A stretch of DNA of 64,000 nucleotides from Boletus sp. NGJ (lineage: Eukaryota; Basidiomycota; Agaricomycetes; Boletales; Boletaceae). The translations under genes were made by a program, and so were the position numbers. Shown piece after piece: positions 27,140-38,059 of the stretch. The notes under the pieces are model-generated. The model had not been told where the DNA came from. It saw nothing but the letters and a program-made list of their open reading frames with translations, and ran no database searches. The first letter of the stretch is position 1. Each line of letters begins with the position of its first letter. The stretch is taken from positions 496,001-560,000 of the forward strand of contig JAGTXK010000119.1 in assembly GCA_019096195.1 (NCBI GenBank), given 5' to 3'.

Positions 27140-30100
27140 TAATGTACTGGTGGCATAGTAAGTCTGGTGTAATCCAGAGCCATTTCTAGCAGCATCGACT
27201 GCATATATGGGGCCAGAATCTGATTGTGCTTCCTGAGGTAGAGCTGGAAAGCATTACTCACCTAGCGACCCTTCACTTTCATGACGTCAAAAAGTACCCC
27301 TCAAAGCAGGCATTTTAAGGTCACTCTGATGCAAATTCTGTGCCTGTGCATGCATCAAGTCCTGCTGCTTGCATGAACTTGTTAAGATGTACATATGATG
27401 AAAGTTTAGCACATCATTGGTCAGTAGCCTTTTGATGTCCTATAGATGAAAAGGGGTCTGTCAATGGGGGGATTGTTAATTATGATGTGTCTGTCGAAGG
27501 CATCTAACAGATCTGTAGGTCCATCCTGCCTTGCCCAGTGTGCCTCCTCGCCTATGGGACTGGACTTTGTGTGTAGAAGGGCAAAGACTTTGGTGTGTAA
27601 GCCATTGCAGTCAATGTTGTCATGTGCATCTCTCTGGGTGATGTGTTCTGTGGGGTTGAAGGTGTTGAGTCTCTGAATCATGAACTCACCAACTCATGCT
27701 GTCATGTAGAAAATTGTGGTTAGACAGGCGAAAAAAGCTGTGTTGAAGGGGTTGGCCTGGTCAAGTGTGTTCTTGATGCAAGATATTATCTCGATTGTAA
27801 CAGGTTTATGTTTGTCTTGTTTGAGTGCTGGGGGCGCAAGTTTAGCTATGCCTATTAGCATAGTTGCTATTTGTTCTTCGTGGAGTACCCATGGTAGTCC
27901 ATATAGAGTGTGCCAAGCCTGTATGCCGTAGACATAGTTATGAATGGCTTTTTCCAAGAGTGAACCTATGAGGGCTGAAATGAAGGACATAACTAAAGCT
28001 GCTCTTGCTGGAGCATGCTCTTGTTCTGGGACCTCTCTGCTATCACAAATGATGTGGTATATGAGGAGTCCTGCACCATAGGTCATTTGGGTACTCTCAG
28101 CCCAACCCTGTAGAGTAACTGCTTTTACTCTCTTTTGGAGCTTGAGTGTCACTGTTATGAATCCCTTTCAGAAAACAAACCACAAGGCTCAGAAATGCTT
28201 TGCAGGCTACACGAGTCCTGGCTGAACGAATCAGGTGGGAGAGTCTTAGTCCTGGATATTCCTAACCCTACGACGACCGATGGCCGAAGCTAATAGGTTA
28301 TTGGAGGAAGATACAAGTGGATTAGACTGGGGATACCAGTCGTCTAAGTGCTAGTTTATATACATGATGAGAGTGCGCACAGACCAGGCTGTGCATGTGA
28401 TAAATTACTATGTATGGTAAGATGGAGATTAATAGGGCTGTGTGAGAAGAACGGAAATTAAAAGGTCGTGGATCACATGAGGTATGATGTCATATGACGT
28501 CATAGGTTCTAGACCTATCATGTGATATGTTTCCACGGTCACGTGCACAGTCACGTGACTTATGAAGAAAATAGGTGAAGAAAATGAAAAGTAAGTGAGC
28601 GTTTGAAAAGTTTGAAAATTTCCCATATTATTACAGTCACTGGAGGACCAAGGATGGAAAGCAAGTTGGGATGTGGGAGCCACTTCTTGAGTTGGTCCAT
28701 AGCTGCACAGTAGGGGCAGAGGTCAGATATTGCAAGAGTCAAGTTCAATGGGTAGGGAGGGGGGGCGATTTCAATGTGGCCAGTGCCACCTGTTTCCATG
28801 CCTCTGTGGGGTAATTTGTTGGAGAAATAGCCGGTTCGTGACCTAGAGGTGGGCAGTGTGCTCAAGCATGTGAAGTCAATGTTAGATGTAGAGTGCACTG
28901 CATCTGGGATCATTGGAATTGAGGATATGGTTGCTGATCTCCTCAGGTATGGTGATCTGTGGGAGTAGGAACATGGTAGGGGGATGCCTGCTGTGAGACA
29001 GTCCATCAGCTGGGTTGTCTGTGCTAGTAACATATTTTGCAAAGATCCAATGCAAAGAGGGTGCCAAGAGGTCATGGATCCTCCTGAACATGGCATTGGT
29101 GGGTGTGTTTCAACTCCTGCCTTTCTTCCAGCCATAAACAACTCCTTGGTTGTTGCAATAAACCGTAAGTGGCATGCTGGATCGGTTGAGAGTGAGTAGA
29201 GTGCAAATTAAAAACTCGAATGTGACACTCTCAGCCCATCCAATGTCTTGTTCATTGTGTTTCCAGTGCTTGTGGAGTCTCCATACATGCCACTTGTTGC
29301 CAATGACAATCACCAGACCATGACTGGTGCTGGCATTCGAGAAAGCTCAGTGGTCGACTGTGTGAGGGTGGTGTGGGATTGGGATGGGAGATCTGGAGCT
29401 GAGTGTGTGCAGCCACCAATGAAGTTCATTGATTGTGCCACATGGTTGCCTACATGGCATAAACAGCTTCTCACTGAAAATTCCCAGCATTGACTGTAAT
29501 GAAATTAGATATGCACTGCTATCTGGAATGACTAAGGAGGCATGGGATAATCACCCATGGAGCTTCTGCACCTGCTTGAGAGTGTGTGCTGTTGTGCACA
29601 ACCACTCACATATCACATGTACTTCGTTCATTTTGTGGTTGTCAAACCTACTGTGTTATTCTTGAAGTCCCAAATGAAACCAATGAAAATTCGAGTTGAT
29701 GAGAATGGAGTGTCTTTAGAGAGTTTCCATGGGATACCCAAGCAGTTCAAGATTCAATTGATGTGGCTGAAATTATATGCATGTAATGCAGCGATGTCAT
29801 TCAGGTGCTTTGAGGTCAAGTCTCAAACTATGTGAGTGTAGTCTTCAGCAAATTCTTTGTAAGTGTCATTGGCCAATGCCTCCCCTTTGAACCACCAGCA
29901 GCCATTGTCTTTTATTCTCCCACTCTGTTCTGCAATGACACATGCTTTCACTTCACATGTCTTGTTATAATCAGTGATGGTGTCTTAGGGTAGACGAAAG
30001 AAAAGGTGATTATCTACCCAGGCAATTATGGGCCCTATGCCTGCATCTTGGAAAATATCTAGACCAGCATCCCTGTATTGCATCATACATCCCAGCTGAA

Positions 30101-32290
30101 GGTCCATAGCTGAAACATAATGAAAGTGTCTACTGCAAAAAGGGCAGGCTCATTCATGACCTGCACAATAAGTGCTGGCCATTGAGATGGGTGTAATGGA
30201 ATCAGGTGATAAGCCTCAGCTACATCTCTAGTTGCTCCTTGAATCCCTTATGGGAAGCATGTGAATTAAGGCACACACAGTGTGAAAGGTTCCCCACTTG
30301 CAGGGAAAAAGAGCAGAGTCGACCTGCAAGTTGATAGAGAGGGCTTCATTTACTCTGGGTGAATTAGGGTAGGATAGGTTTTGTATAAGACAAAATTTTC
30401 TAGGCTTTCCCAGGTTTGGGTATGATGTTTAAAGGGAAAGACTGAAATGGTCTAATGTGAGTCTCAAGTATGTCTCAGATGAAGGGTTCTATGTACCACT
30501 GCTTCATAAATTCTTTGTGCAGTATTTCATTGAAAACACCGTGATGTGCAAGGATAGAAGGGTTGTTGGATCGTGTAAAAGATCGGGTTATGGTGGGAGC
30601 CTGTACCTGGAAACTGTGCATTATTTACTTGAGTAGAGTAGGGTGTTTATGTGATAAATTGAATTCTATTAACAAGGCTCGCCAGCCATCTGCATTGTAA
30701 GGCATTATGGTCTTACTTGACAGGCATGCTAGCAGCATGCTGGTGAAGGGGGCACTTCTGGGCTCTGTGGTTGGCATCTCTGCAGCCTGAGCACTCATGG
30801 TTGTGTTCTTGGCCTGAGCATCCATAGGATTGTTAGAAATCCCAGCAGAGAATCTGTCTGCTCTTGTTGAGAAAATGTCCTTGTTGATCATATGTGCAAT
30901 GGGTGGGTGCTGAGTTATCCCAGAGGGACAACACATTGCAGGGGGGGCAGTTAGGGCAGATGTCGTGTGTTCCAAGATACTTTGGGCAGGTTGGCAAGGA
31001 TTTGGTGTTGTGAAAAGGGTGCTGCCATTTGTTGTCCCCACTGCAACTGCACTGTGGTGATCTTTCCCTGAACTGTGACCTGTGGCATACTGGTCGTGGG
31101 CCTCTCACTGGACCTGCACTGCAGGGTGATGCAGACCATGAGGATCACTGGCCATGCACATTTCACGTGAACTGCCACCCACAATCTGTCAGCTGGAAAT
31201 GGTTGGTGTGAGCTTGATTCATCTGGACAAGCAGGCAGAACCACACCATTGTGGACAGGGCAAGGGGGGAAGCAGCAGTGAGAGTAGCAGCAGTGGGGTC
31301 AATGGGGTTGATGGTAGTAGCAGGAGTAGCAGCGGTAGTAGATCAGGTATGTGGGTGTGGTTGAGCACGATGATGCATTAGGGAGAGGATTAGTTTGGTA
31401 CAATTTACACACATGGGAGTACGTACCAGCTCAAGGTTGGTCTTGACTTCTCTAGAGTCTAATTTGCATGCTATCTGTCCTCATTGATCATTGCAATGTT
31501 GTATACCTTGTGGAGTGCAAGTTTGTCATGCCAGTCCATGCACACTCTTGAAGCATAAAGTAGCAGCACTCTCTCTCCATGGTTGCCTTTCTCTTGCATA
31601 GGGTGGTTGTCCAAGTTGTGGAAAAACCAATTGAAGGAGTTGGTGGTGTCATCACCCCATTTCGCATTGTCTATGGCTGTGAGAAAGAGGTTTTTAAACT
31701 TGCTGAAAGAGAGTTGGTGGTCAAGCTTTGTGTTCTTGGATGCTGCAAGTGAACCAGCTAAATGCACAGTGACCTGACCTTTATCCACTTTAGTAACCAC
31801 AAGAGTGTCATTTTCATCTGACTGCCTAACCATGCGGGCAGCTTCATGCAATCCCTCCCTGAAAAAATACCATAGCAGTACATGCTTGCATGTTTCAATG
31901 CATTTGATGGCATAATCGGCTGGTCTTGCAGTGAGGATGGTGGTAATGTGTGCATCTGGGTTGAATGTGATGGCCTGCATGCCTGGTGGATGCAGTTGGT
32001 CTATGGGCTGACCTGCCCAACCTTGGTTCCCTCTGGGAGCCTCACCTCCATGAGGTGGGTGGCACACCTTGGTCAGCTTGTTGCTATTGGTCGTCCTCAT
32101 CTCCTCCAAGGATTCTGTCATCTCCCTGATTTGGACAGACTCCTCCTAATCCAGTCTGTTCCCAGCACTGTTCCAAAAAGATGATTGCCTCATCATGGTC
32201 TATCTGCTGGGCCACCATTGTGAGTTCCATAATGGTGGTGAAATCCAGCAGGGTGAAATCTGGGAGTCCGGCAGCAGATACTTGATTCAT
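27140..32290 (-). mobile_element. Decayed DIRS-like (tyrosine-recombinase) retroelement
   Basis: Read on the minus strand the order is gag-like ORF (about 32290-31471), a Cys/His knuckle region (about 31000-30750), reverse transcriptase (about 30700-29640; RDVAEAY and SQWPAL, then GPIIAWVDNH), RNase H (about 29400-28880; TSTDNPADGLS near its end) and a tyrosine recombinase (about 28152-27140; TYGAGLLIYH, GIQAWHTLYGL, then VMKVKGRW and LRKHNQILAPYMQ near its end). This order is that of DIRS elements, not of LTR retrotransposons. The copy is old and broken many times. A solo LTR (28153-28549) is inserted between RNase H and recombinase. I could not find its terminal repeats, so the ends given are those of the recognisable coding parts. 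Confidence 0.8.
28153..28549 (-). mobile_element. Solo LTR (397 bp) inserted in the DIRS-like element
   Basis: On the plus strand it begins TGTTATGAATCC and ends ACGTGCACA, with a perfect 5-bp target duplication GTCAC (28148-28152 and 28550-28554). A TATA-type motif (TATATAAAC on the minus strand, near 28357) suggests minus orientation. It lies just before the recombinase part of the surrounding relic. No internal part of its family is seen in the window. Confidence 0.85.
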
Positions 32291-34209
32291 GGTCAGTTTA
32301 TGTCTCCCACTAAGTTCAGGCTATAAAAGGAGTGTGGTGGAGAGACTGGAAATGTCACAATGCTAAACAAGTGACTGCTGCCAAAAAGAAAGGAAGAGGT
32401 TGGTGCATGGCTAGTAGACTGCTAGTGAGAGAGACGAAGAGAGAGAGCTATTTAGGTACAGCCACTCATGCAAAGACCAAATTCTATTCCTACTTGTGTG
32501 CTCATACTACTAGAATAACTACACAGCTTGTGTGATCAAGTGTTATTCCTTGTGACAGTTTGTGACTGATAAACTTAATGGTAGCTAATAGTATTGATTG
32601 GAACTTCATTTTGAGTCAAGGGGTGGACTGCCAAATTTGGATGTGACAAAGCATCCAATATGTTATATGCATATATCTAGTTCAAACTCTAATGTGTTAT
32701 GTCAGGTAACAAGTGACATGTTCCTGAGTAATCAACCCTGTGTGATTACTGGACTAGCCAGACTTGAGGGGAAAATACCTTCCAAGGCCCAAAGGTTCCT
32801 TGGACTGGGGACCGATGGCTAGCTTTAATGTAGAGCCTCCCTTTGGGTTGGAGCTGCTACTCTATGACCAATGTCAGAGTCTTGGACTTTGAGGATGGTG
32901 GCACAATCTAAAAGAAGGGCAGACCTATCCTATACAGGGGTCAGTGGCGGAGTTCTGACCAATATGGATGCCAGTGGTGGAGTCCTGGGCTTATATGGGC
33001 CAACCTCTGTTGATGTTGGAGTTGCTGTTGGTTAGCGATGCGAGCGGACAGCGACGAGGCCACACAAGTGCGAAGTGATGAGGAAGATGATCACAAGCAC
33101 TGTGGTGATCACCCAGAGCAGGTGCAGGCTTCTGAGGTGAAGTGAAACTGAAGGGTGGGTAGATTACATGAGAAGTTGTGTAGATCTAGGTTAGAGTTAC
33201 ATGGAGGGCAGACGCCCATATATATAGACCTCTCCAATCTAGGGCAGGCTTCCTATTGTATATGGTAATATTAAGTCGCAGACAGAATATTACCATAAGA
33301 GATCAATGCATCAATCAAATGGGGAAGTTGGAATACTAGGCTGTGTGTGAGAGAACACAGCCAGGGAGGCAATGTCTATTGATTAAATCAGAGGTGAAAT
33401 GCATATATCAATGAAAGAGAAAAGGGGCAGTGTCATGGCCAAAATAGGTATTGCCTAGAAAGGGAGTTTTGGATGAGGCGATGCCTGTGTTGGTGTTGCA
33501 GGGGAATCCCTGGTCAGAGTCAAAGAAGAGGTCATTCCATAGTCCTGGAGGGGGTGAAGGAAGAGAAAAAGATGTACCCCCTTCCCTGACCATAACATAA
33601 TAAGTACTTACATGCCCAAGTCAAGGTAACATCTGGTGGACATCAAAATTCATTTATGTTGGACTTACATCAGCGAGTGGTGTGGCTGAGATTTCTGTCA
33701 ATTGTTTGGTGAGTGACATGCTAAACATGGTTATTATCACTCACTGCATGTAATTTATTTGTCTGTTGTATTGTTAGTTGGCTCTTAAGAGTTCAGACAT
33801 TCCATTTATGTTTCAAGCCAACTGTGTCAACAACCCCAACCTGAGCATCCACTCAATATCCAGCAGGCATTCAGTGAACATCCATGTTTTTACATAGTTT
33901 TGGTGCAATATAAATAGATCTTACATCCACTCAAATAGCACAACAAGCAGAGCAAGCTTAACATGTAAACAGATTGAATTATTAGTATATTGAAATGTAA
34001 TAACATAAATAAGTGGGTAGAGATGAGGCTCAGGCACACGTTTGAGCACTATAAGCCAATAGGGTGGCTTGGGTATATGTGAAGGTGGGTGGATACTTGA
34101 TGTTTCAATGAAATGGGTGGCAGAACTCATATGGCAGTGGAAACAGCAATGGTGAAGATAATGCTGCACTATATGGCATGCACAGTTTATGCATCAGTAA
34201 AAACAGGAC
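32291..34209. other. AT-rich island DNA, no gene assigned
   Basis: Probably includes the 5' flank of the DIRS-like element at its left. Only short frames without motifs are present. Several TATATATAG-like motifs (for example 33215-33225) hint at buried LTR fragments, but I could not confirm ends or target duplications. Confidence 0.35.
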
Positions 34210-34399
34210 TAACTGTCCAGTGCTGGACAGTACTGGACAGTAACATAGTGCTCATAGTGAGGGTCCAACTGAATAGTGGTTTGATAGTACTATGATAGTG
34301 TCTCATAGTCTGTTCATAGTGTGGCCATAGTCTGTCATAGTATTCTCAGTGTCTCATAGTATTCTCATAGTACTTTCATAGTGGTCATAGTATTTCTAT
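34210..34399. repeat. CATAGT-rich simple-repeat array, left part
   Basis: Irregular repetition of CATAGT with variable spacers such as CATAGTATTCT and CATAGTGTCT. It continues at 35339-35425 on the far side of the probable solo LTR, so that element landed inside the array. Confidence 0.8.
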
Positions 34400-35338
34400 T
34401 GTTACAGATAACGAAGGGGGTACACCTTTTTCCCTTCCCTTCATACTTCCCCCATCCCCAGTCATTGACGACTTGTGGGGGGACCTCTCATTTGACTCCT
34501 CAGAGACAACATGGAAAAGCTTTCTCATGGGAGAACACCTGGCACTCAGCACTTCCCTCGACAACACTGCCTTCTAGATAGTGACTGGCCATCTGCGAGA
34601 TCTCAGATCTCTCTGATGGCTATTCTCTTTATCCTGTGTTTCTTTCATTTTCCCTTTTGTCTTGAAACCTATGCCACTCATCAGACACTGCCTCCTCAGC
34701 TATGTTCTCCTGTACATAGCTCATATTCCATTACTCCCAGCCTCATCCCTGATTCGGCTCTCATTTTTCTTTATGGTAACTCCACTTATGCCTGCCCTAA
34801 AGGCGCAAAACCCTATATATAGTTAGCCAATCCCCCTTGCATCTCTCTAACCTTGATCTACACATTACTTCCCATATAAATCTACCAAACCCTTGGTTTC
34901 ACCTCACTTCAGATGCCTGTGCCCACTCTAGAAATGATCACCATCATGTTTCTGATCTTGCTCCTGATCACATTGCACTTGTGTGGCATTCTTGCCACCC
35001 ATTCGTGCACTTAACCAGCAGCAACACCAATGCAGACAGGGTTCTGCACAGATAGGACTGCACCACTATCTCCAAGTCCAAGACTCTGCCATTGGCATAC
35101 TCATATACGATAGATCTGCACCTCTATAGGACTGTGCCACCATCATCAAAGCCCAAGACTCTGTCATTGGTCATAGAGAAGGCTCTAACTCCACGGGAGG
35201 CTCTATGTAAAGCTAGCTGTTGGTCCCCATATCTAGGGAACTTGGGCCTAGGAAGCCATTCGCTCAAGTCCAGCTAGTCCAGTAATCAACTAGGTGGTCA
35301 ATTACTTGGAAACATGTCACTTGTTACTCGGCATAACA
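34400..35338 (+). mobile_element. Probable solo LTR (939 bp), family C
   Basis: Begins TGTTACAGATAACG and ends GGCATAACA, giving TGTTA...TAACA termini. Flanks are TCTAT (34395-34399) and TCCAT (35339-35343), a 5-bp target duplication with one mismatch. The CATAGT array continues on both sides. It contains TATATATAG near 34815 and an internal imperfect duplication at about 35057-35165. No coding part of this family is present. Confidence 0.7.
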
Positions 35339-35425
35339 TCCATAGTATCTCATAGTATTCTTATAGTGTCTTATAGTGTGGTGATAGTGATGCCATAGTA
35401 TACATAGTGCTTCCATAGTGGCTTA
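35339..35425. repeat. CATAGT-rich simple-repeat array, right part
   Basis: Continuation of the array at 34210-34399 beyond the solo LTR, then passing into an AATTCT-type array. Confidence 0.75.
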
Positions 35426-35564
35426 GCAATTCTAATTCTCATTCTAATTCTAATTCAATTTCAAGCCAATTCTAATTTCAAATTCAATCAAATATTAATT
35501 CTACTAATTCTAATTCTAATTCTGATCCTAATTTTAATCCTAATCCTAATCCTAATCCTAATCC
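35426..35564. repeat. AATTCT / AATCCT simple-repeat array, left of gypsy insertion
   Basis: Starts as AATTCT-type units and grades into perfect TAATCC units. The gypsy element is inserted in the TAATCC part; the same unit resumes at 43882-43937. Confidence 0.9.
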
Positions 35565-36114
35565 TGTTACGATTTACTCTTTTCTTTTCTTTTTGTCTCT
35601 TCTTTTCATCAGTTGTCCTCACTCTCATCTCATCCTCTTGATTCCCCTGGACCATTCGCTACACAGTGGGACTCTGTGTAGTCGAACCCCTTTTCCCTCA
35701 CGATTTGTACTTCTATGCTGATGTCATATGGAAGATCCCTTCCTATTCCCACTCTATAGGATCTCTCTGGTGCTGCAGCTTGGTCATCCTCTTCCCATGC
35801 TTACTTCATATATAAACCTCGTGTTCCATAGTCGATTCCCAATTTACACCTACTTGGTGAACTTTCATCATTGTTCCTCCAGACCTCTATAAGTCATTGT
35901 TCTACTTCGAGTAAATGCTTCTTCTATGTCTCGACTTCACTCTCACTGAGTAAACCCTCGACCACGACAAGGAAGACCCTTTGTCATTAACCCTTTGACC
36001 CTATTTAGAGATCTTTCATCTTATAGCCCATCAAGCTATCCCCTCGACCCCTATAGCTTGTTGCTACTTGATTATCCAAGTTAATGCCTATCCCTACCCA
36101 GGGTAGTCATAACA
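35565..36114 (+). repeat. Left LTR of the gypsy element (550 bp)
   Basis: TGTTACGATTTACTC to GTCATAACA. It contains a TATATAAA-type motif near 35810 that could start transcription. It pairs with the right LTR at 43293-43881. Confidence 0.93.
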
Positions 36115-36449
36115 TAAGGTGTAAATTCTCTACCTCAAGGCTATCACTGTTATAGTCCTCCACCCACCATTGCTCGCCAACACCCCACCCTGAACCCTGC
36201 TTGGTGGAACTCTCGTGCATGTGCTGAGACACTCTTCACCAATGACGCACCCTCTAACCATGAAGAAGAATCTTCGGACCTTGACCTTGACCTTGACCTT
36301 CCATTCCAACAACAACAGGATGCTGCCCTCAACCTATCGCATCAGCTCTCGAGCCATCTACACCTACCAAGAATCCCTACCCCACTGATCCCACCTTCCC
36401 CTACACTGTTGACAGCAGTACCCTCATTCTCCTTGCCACCCCCTCGTCA

Positions 36450-37750
36450 CACATGTCTTCGACAGCTCAACCTACTAAACTTCGTATCAGTACATCCAAA
36501 GCCTATGATGGCTCTTTCAACACCTCTGTGCCTTGGTTTAACACCATTCAGTTCTACCTCTATGTCAATGCCAAAGTCTATGACACTGACGCCAAACAAA
36601 TCGCCTTCGCCCTGTCTTACATGACCAAGGGACCTGCCCTCACCTAGGCCACCACCTATTGACAAAACGCCATCACTGGCATCACCCTCGGCTCTTTTGC
36701 CGACTTCGTTACTGCCTTCAAGAAGGCATTCAAACACCATGATACCATGGGCAATGCCATCACTTGGCTGTCCACCACGCGCATGGTCAAGAAGTGAGAT
36801 AACTCGTACTCTCCCCCCCTCATGCAGTACACATCCGAATTCCAGAACAATGCCTCTCTTGCCAAGATCACTGACCTGAACATCCTTATTGAGTACTATT
36901 CTGCCGGGATCCCCTCGGGGCTCATGTGACGAGTCATGTCTATGGATATGGTGCCCACTACCATTGAAGAATGGTACTCTCAGGCTATTCATTTCCAGAT
37001 GCAATGGGAGAGGGCCAATGAGATTGCCAAAAGGTACAACAAACCCTCTGCCCACACATACCACTCTTTCTCCTCACCCACCTTGTCCAAGACCCACAAC
37101 CCTGACACCATGGACGTCAATGTGGTCTCCATTCCCAAACTCACCCCCAAAGAGTAGAAACGCTGCTTCAATCAAAAACTCTGCTTCCGCTGCCATCAAT
37201 CAGGCCATATTACCACCGCCTGTACCACCTTCACTTCTTCCATCAAGAAGACAAAGACCTCCCCCGCCAAAAAGGTCAGGGTTGTTGAAAAGGAAGAAGA
37301 AAACTCCGACAGAGAGACCATCAGACAGGTTTCTTCAGGTTTTTAAATTGGGAAACACCCTCGACACATGTTTTCCCTTCTCTTAGTTGTGCCGCTCTAA
37401 CTGTAGAGTCAAAATTGAAAGGCATTCGCATCCCTGTTCAACTCCTTGTCTCCACACACGCTAAGAAAGCTGTTGACACCAGAGCCCTTGTAGACAGTGG
37501 TGCAGAAATCTCCTGCATCAACTATCAATTTGTGTGAAAGCACAAACTCCTGACCACTCAGCTCCATACCCCCATCTGCATTCAAAATGCCAACACCTCG
37601 TTCAACAAAAATGGAGATATCAAATTCACATGCGATCTCTTTGTCAACATCAAGGGCATCCTTCTGTGGACGACCCTCTATGTCATCTCCTGTGGAAAGA
37701 AGAATGTCATCCTTGGCCAACCTTGGCTCTGTTCTTGTAACCCGACCATC
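36450..37750 (+). pseudogene. gag-protease region of the gypsy element
   Basis: Gag-like protein sequence from about 36453, a CCHC zinc knuckle near 37160-37205, and an aspartic protease with the DSGA motif near 37494. This is the most damaged part of the element. It is described only as a fossil. Confidence 0.8.
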
Positions 37751-38059
37751 AACTGGGCAGCTAATACCCTCACCCTCAATGAAACCCTCGACCAATCCAC
37801 CGACCTCTATCACATGAGGACCAAACCAACCCCTATTGAAACGAACAAACCTTCGTCCCGACCAGGTCATGCCAACGTTAATCTCATAACCTGTTACCAT
37901 CTTTGCGGCTTCCTACAGAAGGAAACCGACGAATGAGAATATCTACAAAACGCAGATCAAAATCACATTATGCACCGAATCATCTGAGGGGGCTACAAGT
38001 ATGTTGCCTCCTCTGTCATTGCCAAACTTACTATCGCCACTGAACTTGCCAAAGCTGCT

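Noticed and set aside
28560-29141. 193-codon minus-strand frame as a separate gene
   Set aside because: Mostly an out-of-frame reading of the RNase H end of the DIRS-like element.
30951-31381. Plus-strand Ser/Gly-rich and Trp-containing frames
   Set aside because: Antisense to the gag and knuckle part of the DIRS-like element; the Ser run comes from AGCAGT repeats.
33429-33596. Another solo LTR starting TGTCATGG and ending CATAACA
   Set aside because: Flanking five bases do not match and no second copy is seen in the window.
36447-37064. 205-codon minus-strand frame
   Set aside because: Antisense of gypsy gag; the plus strand carries the recognisable protein.
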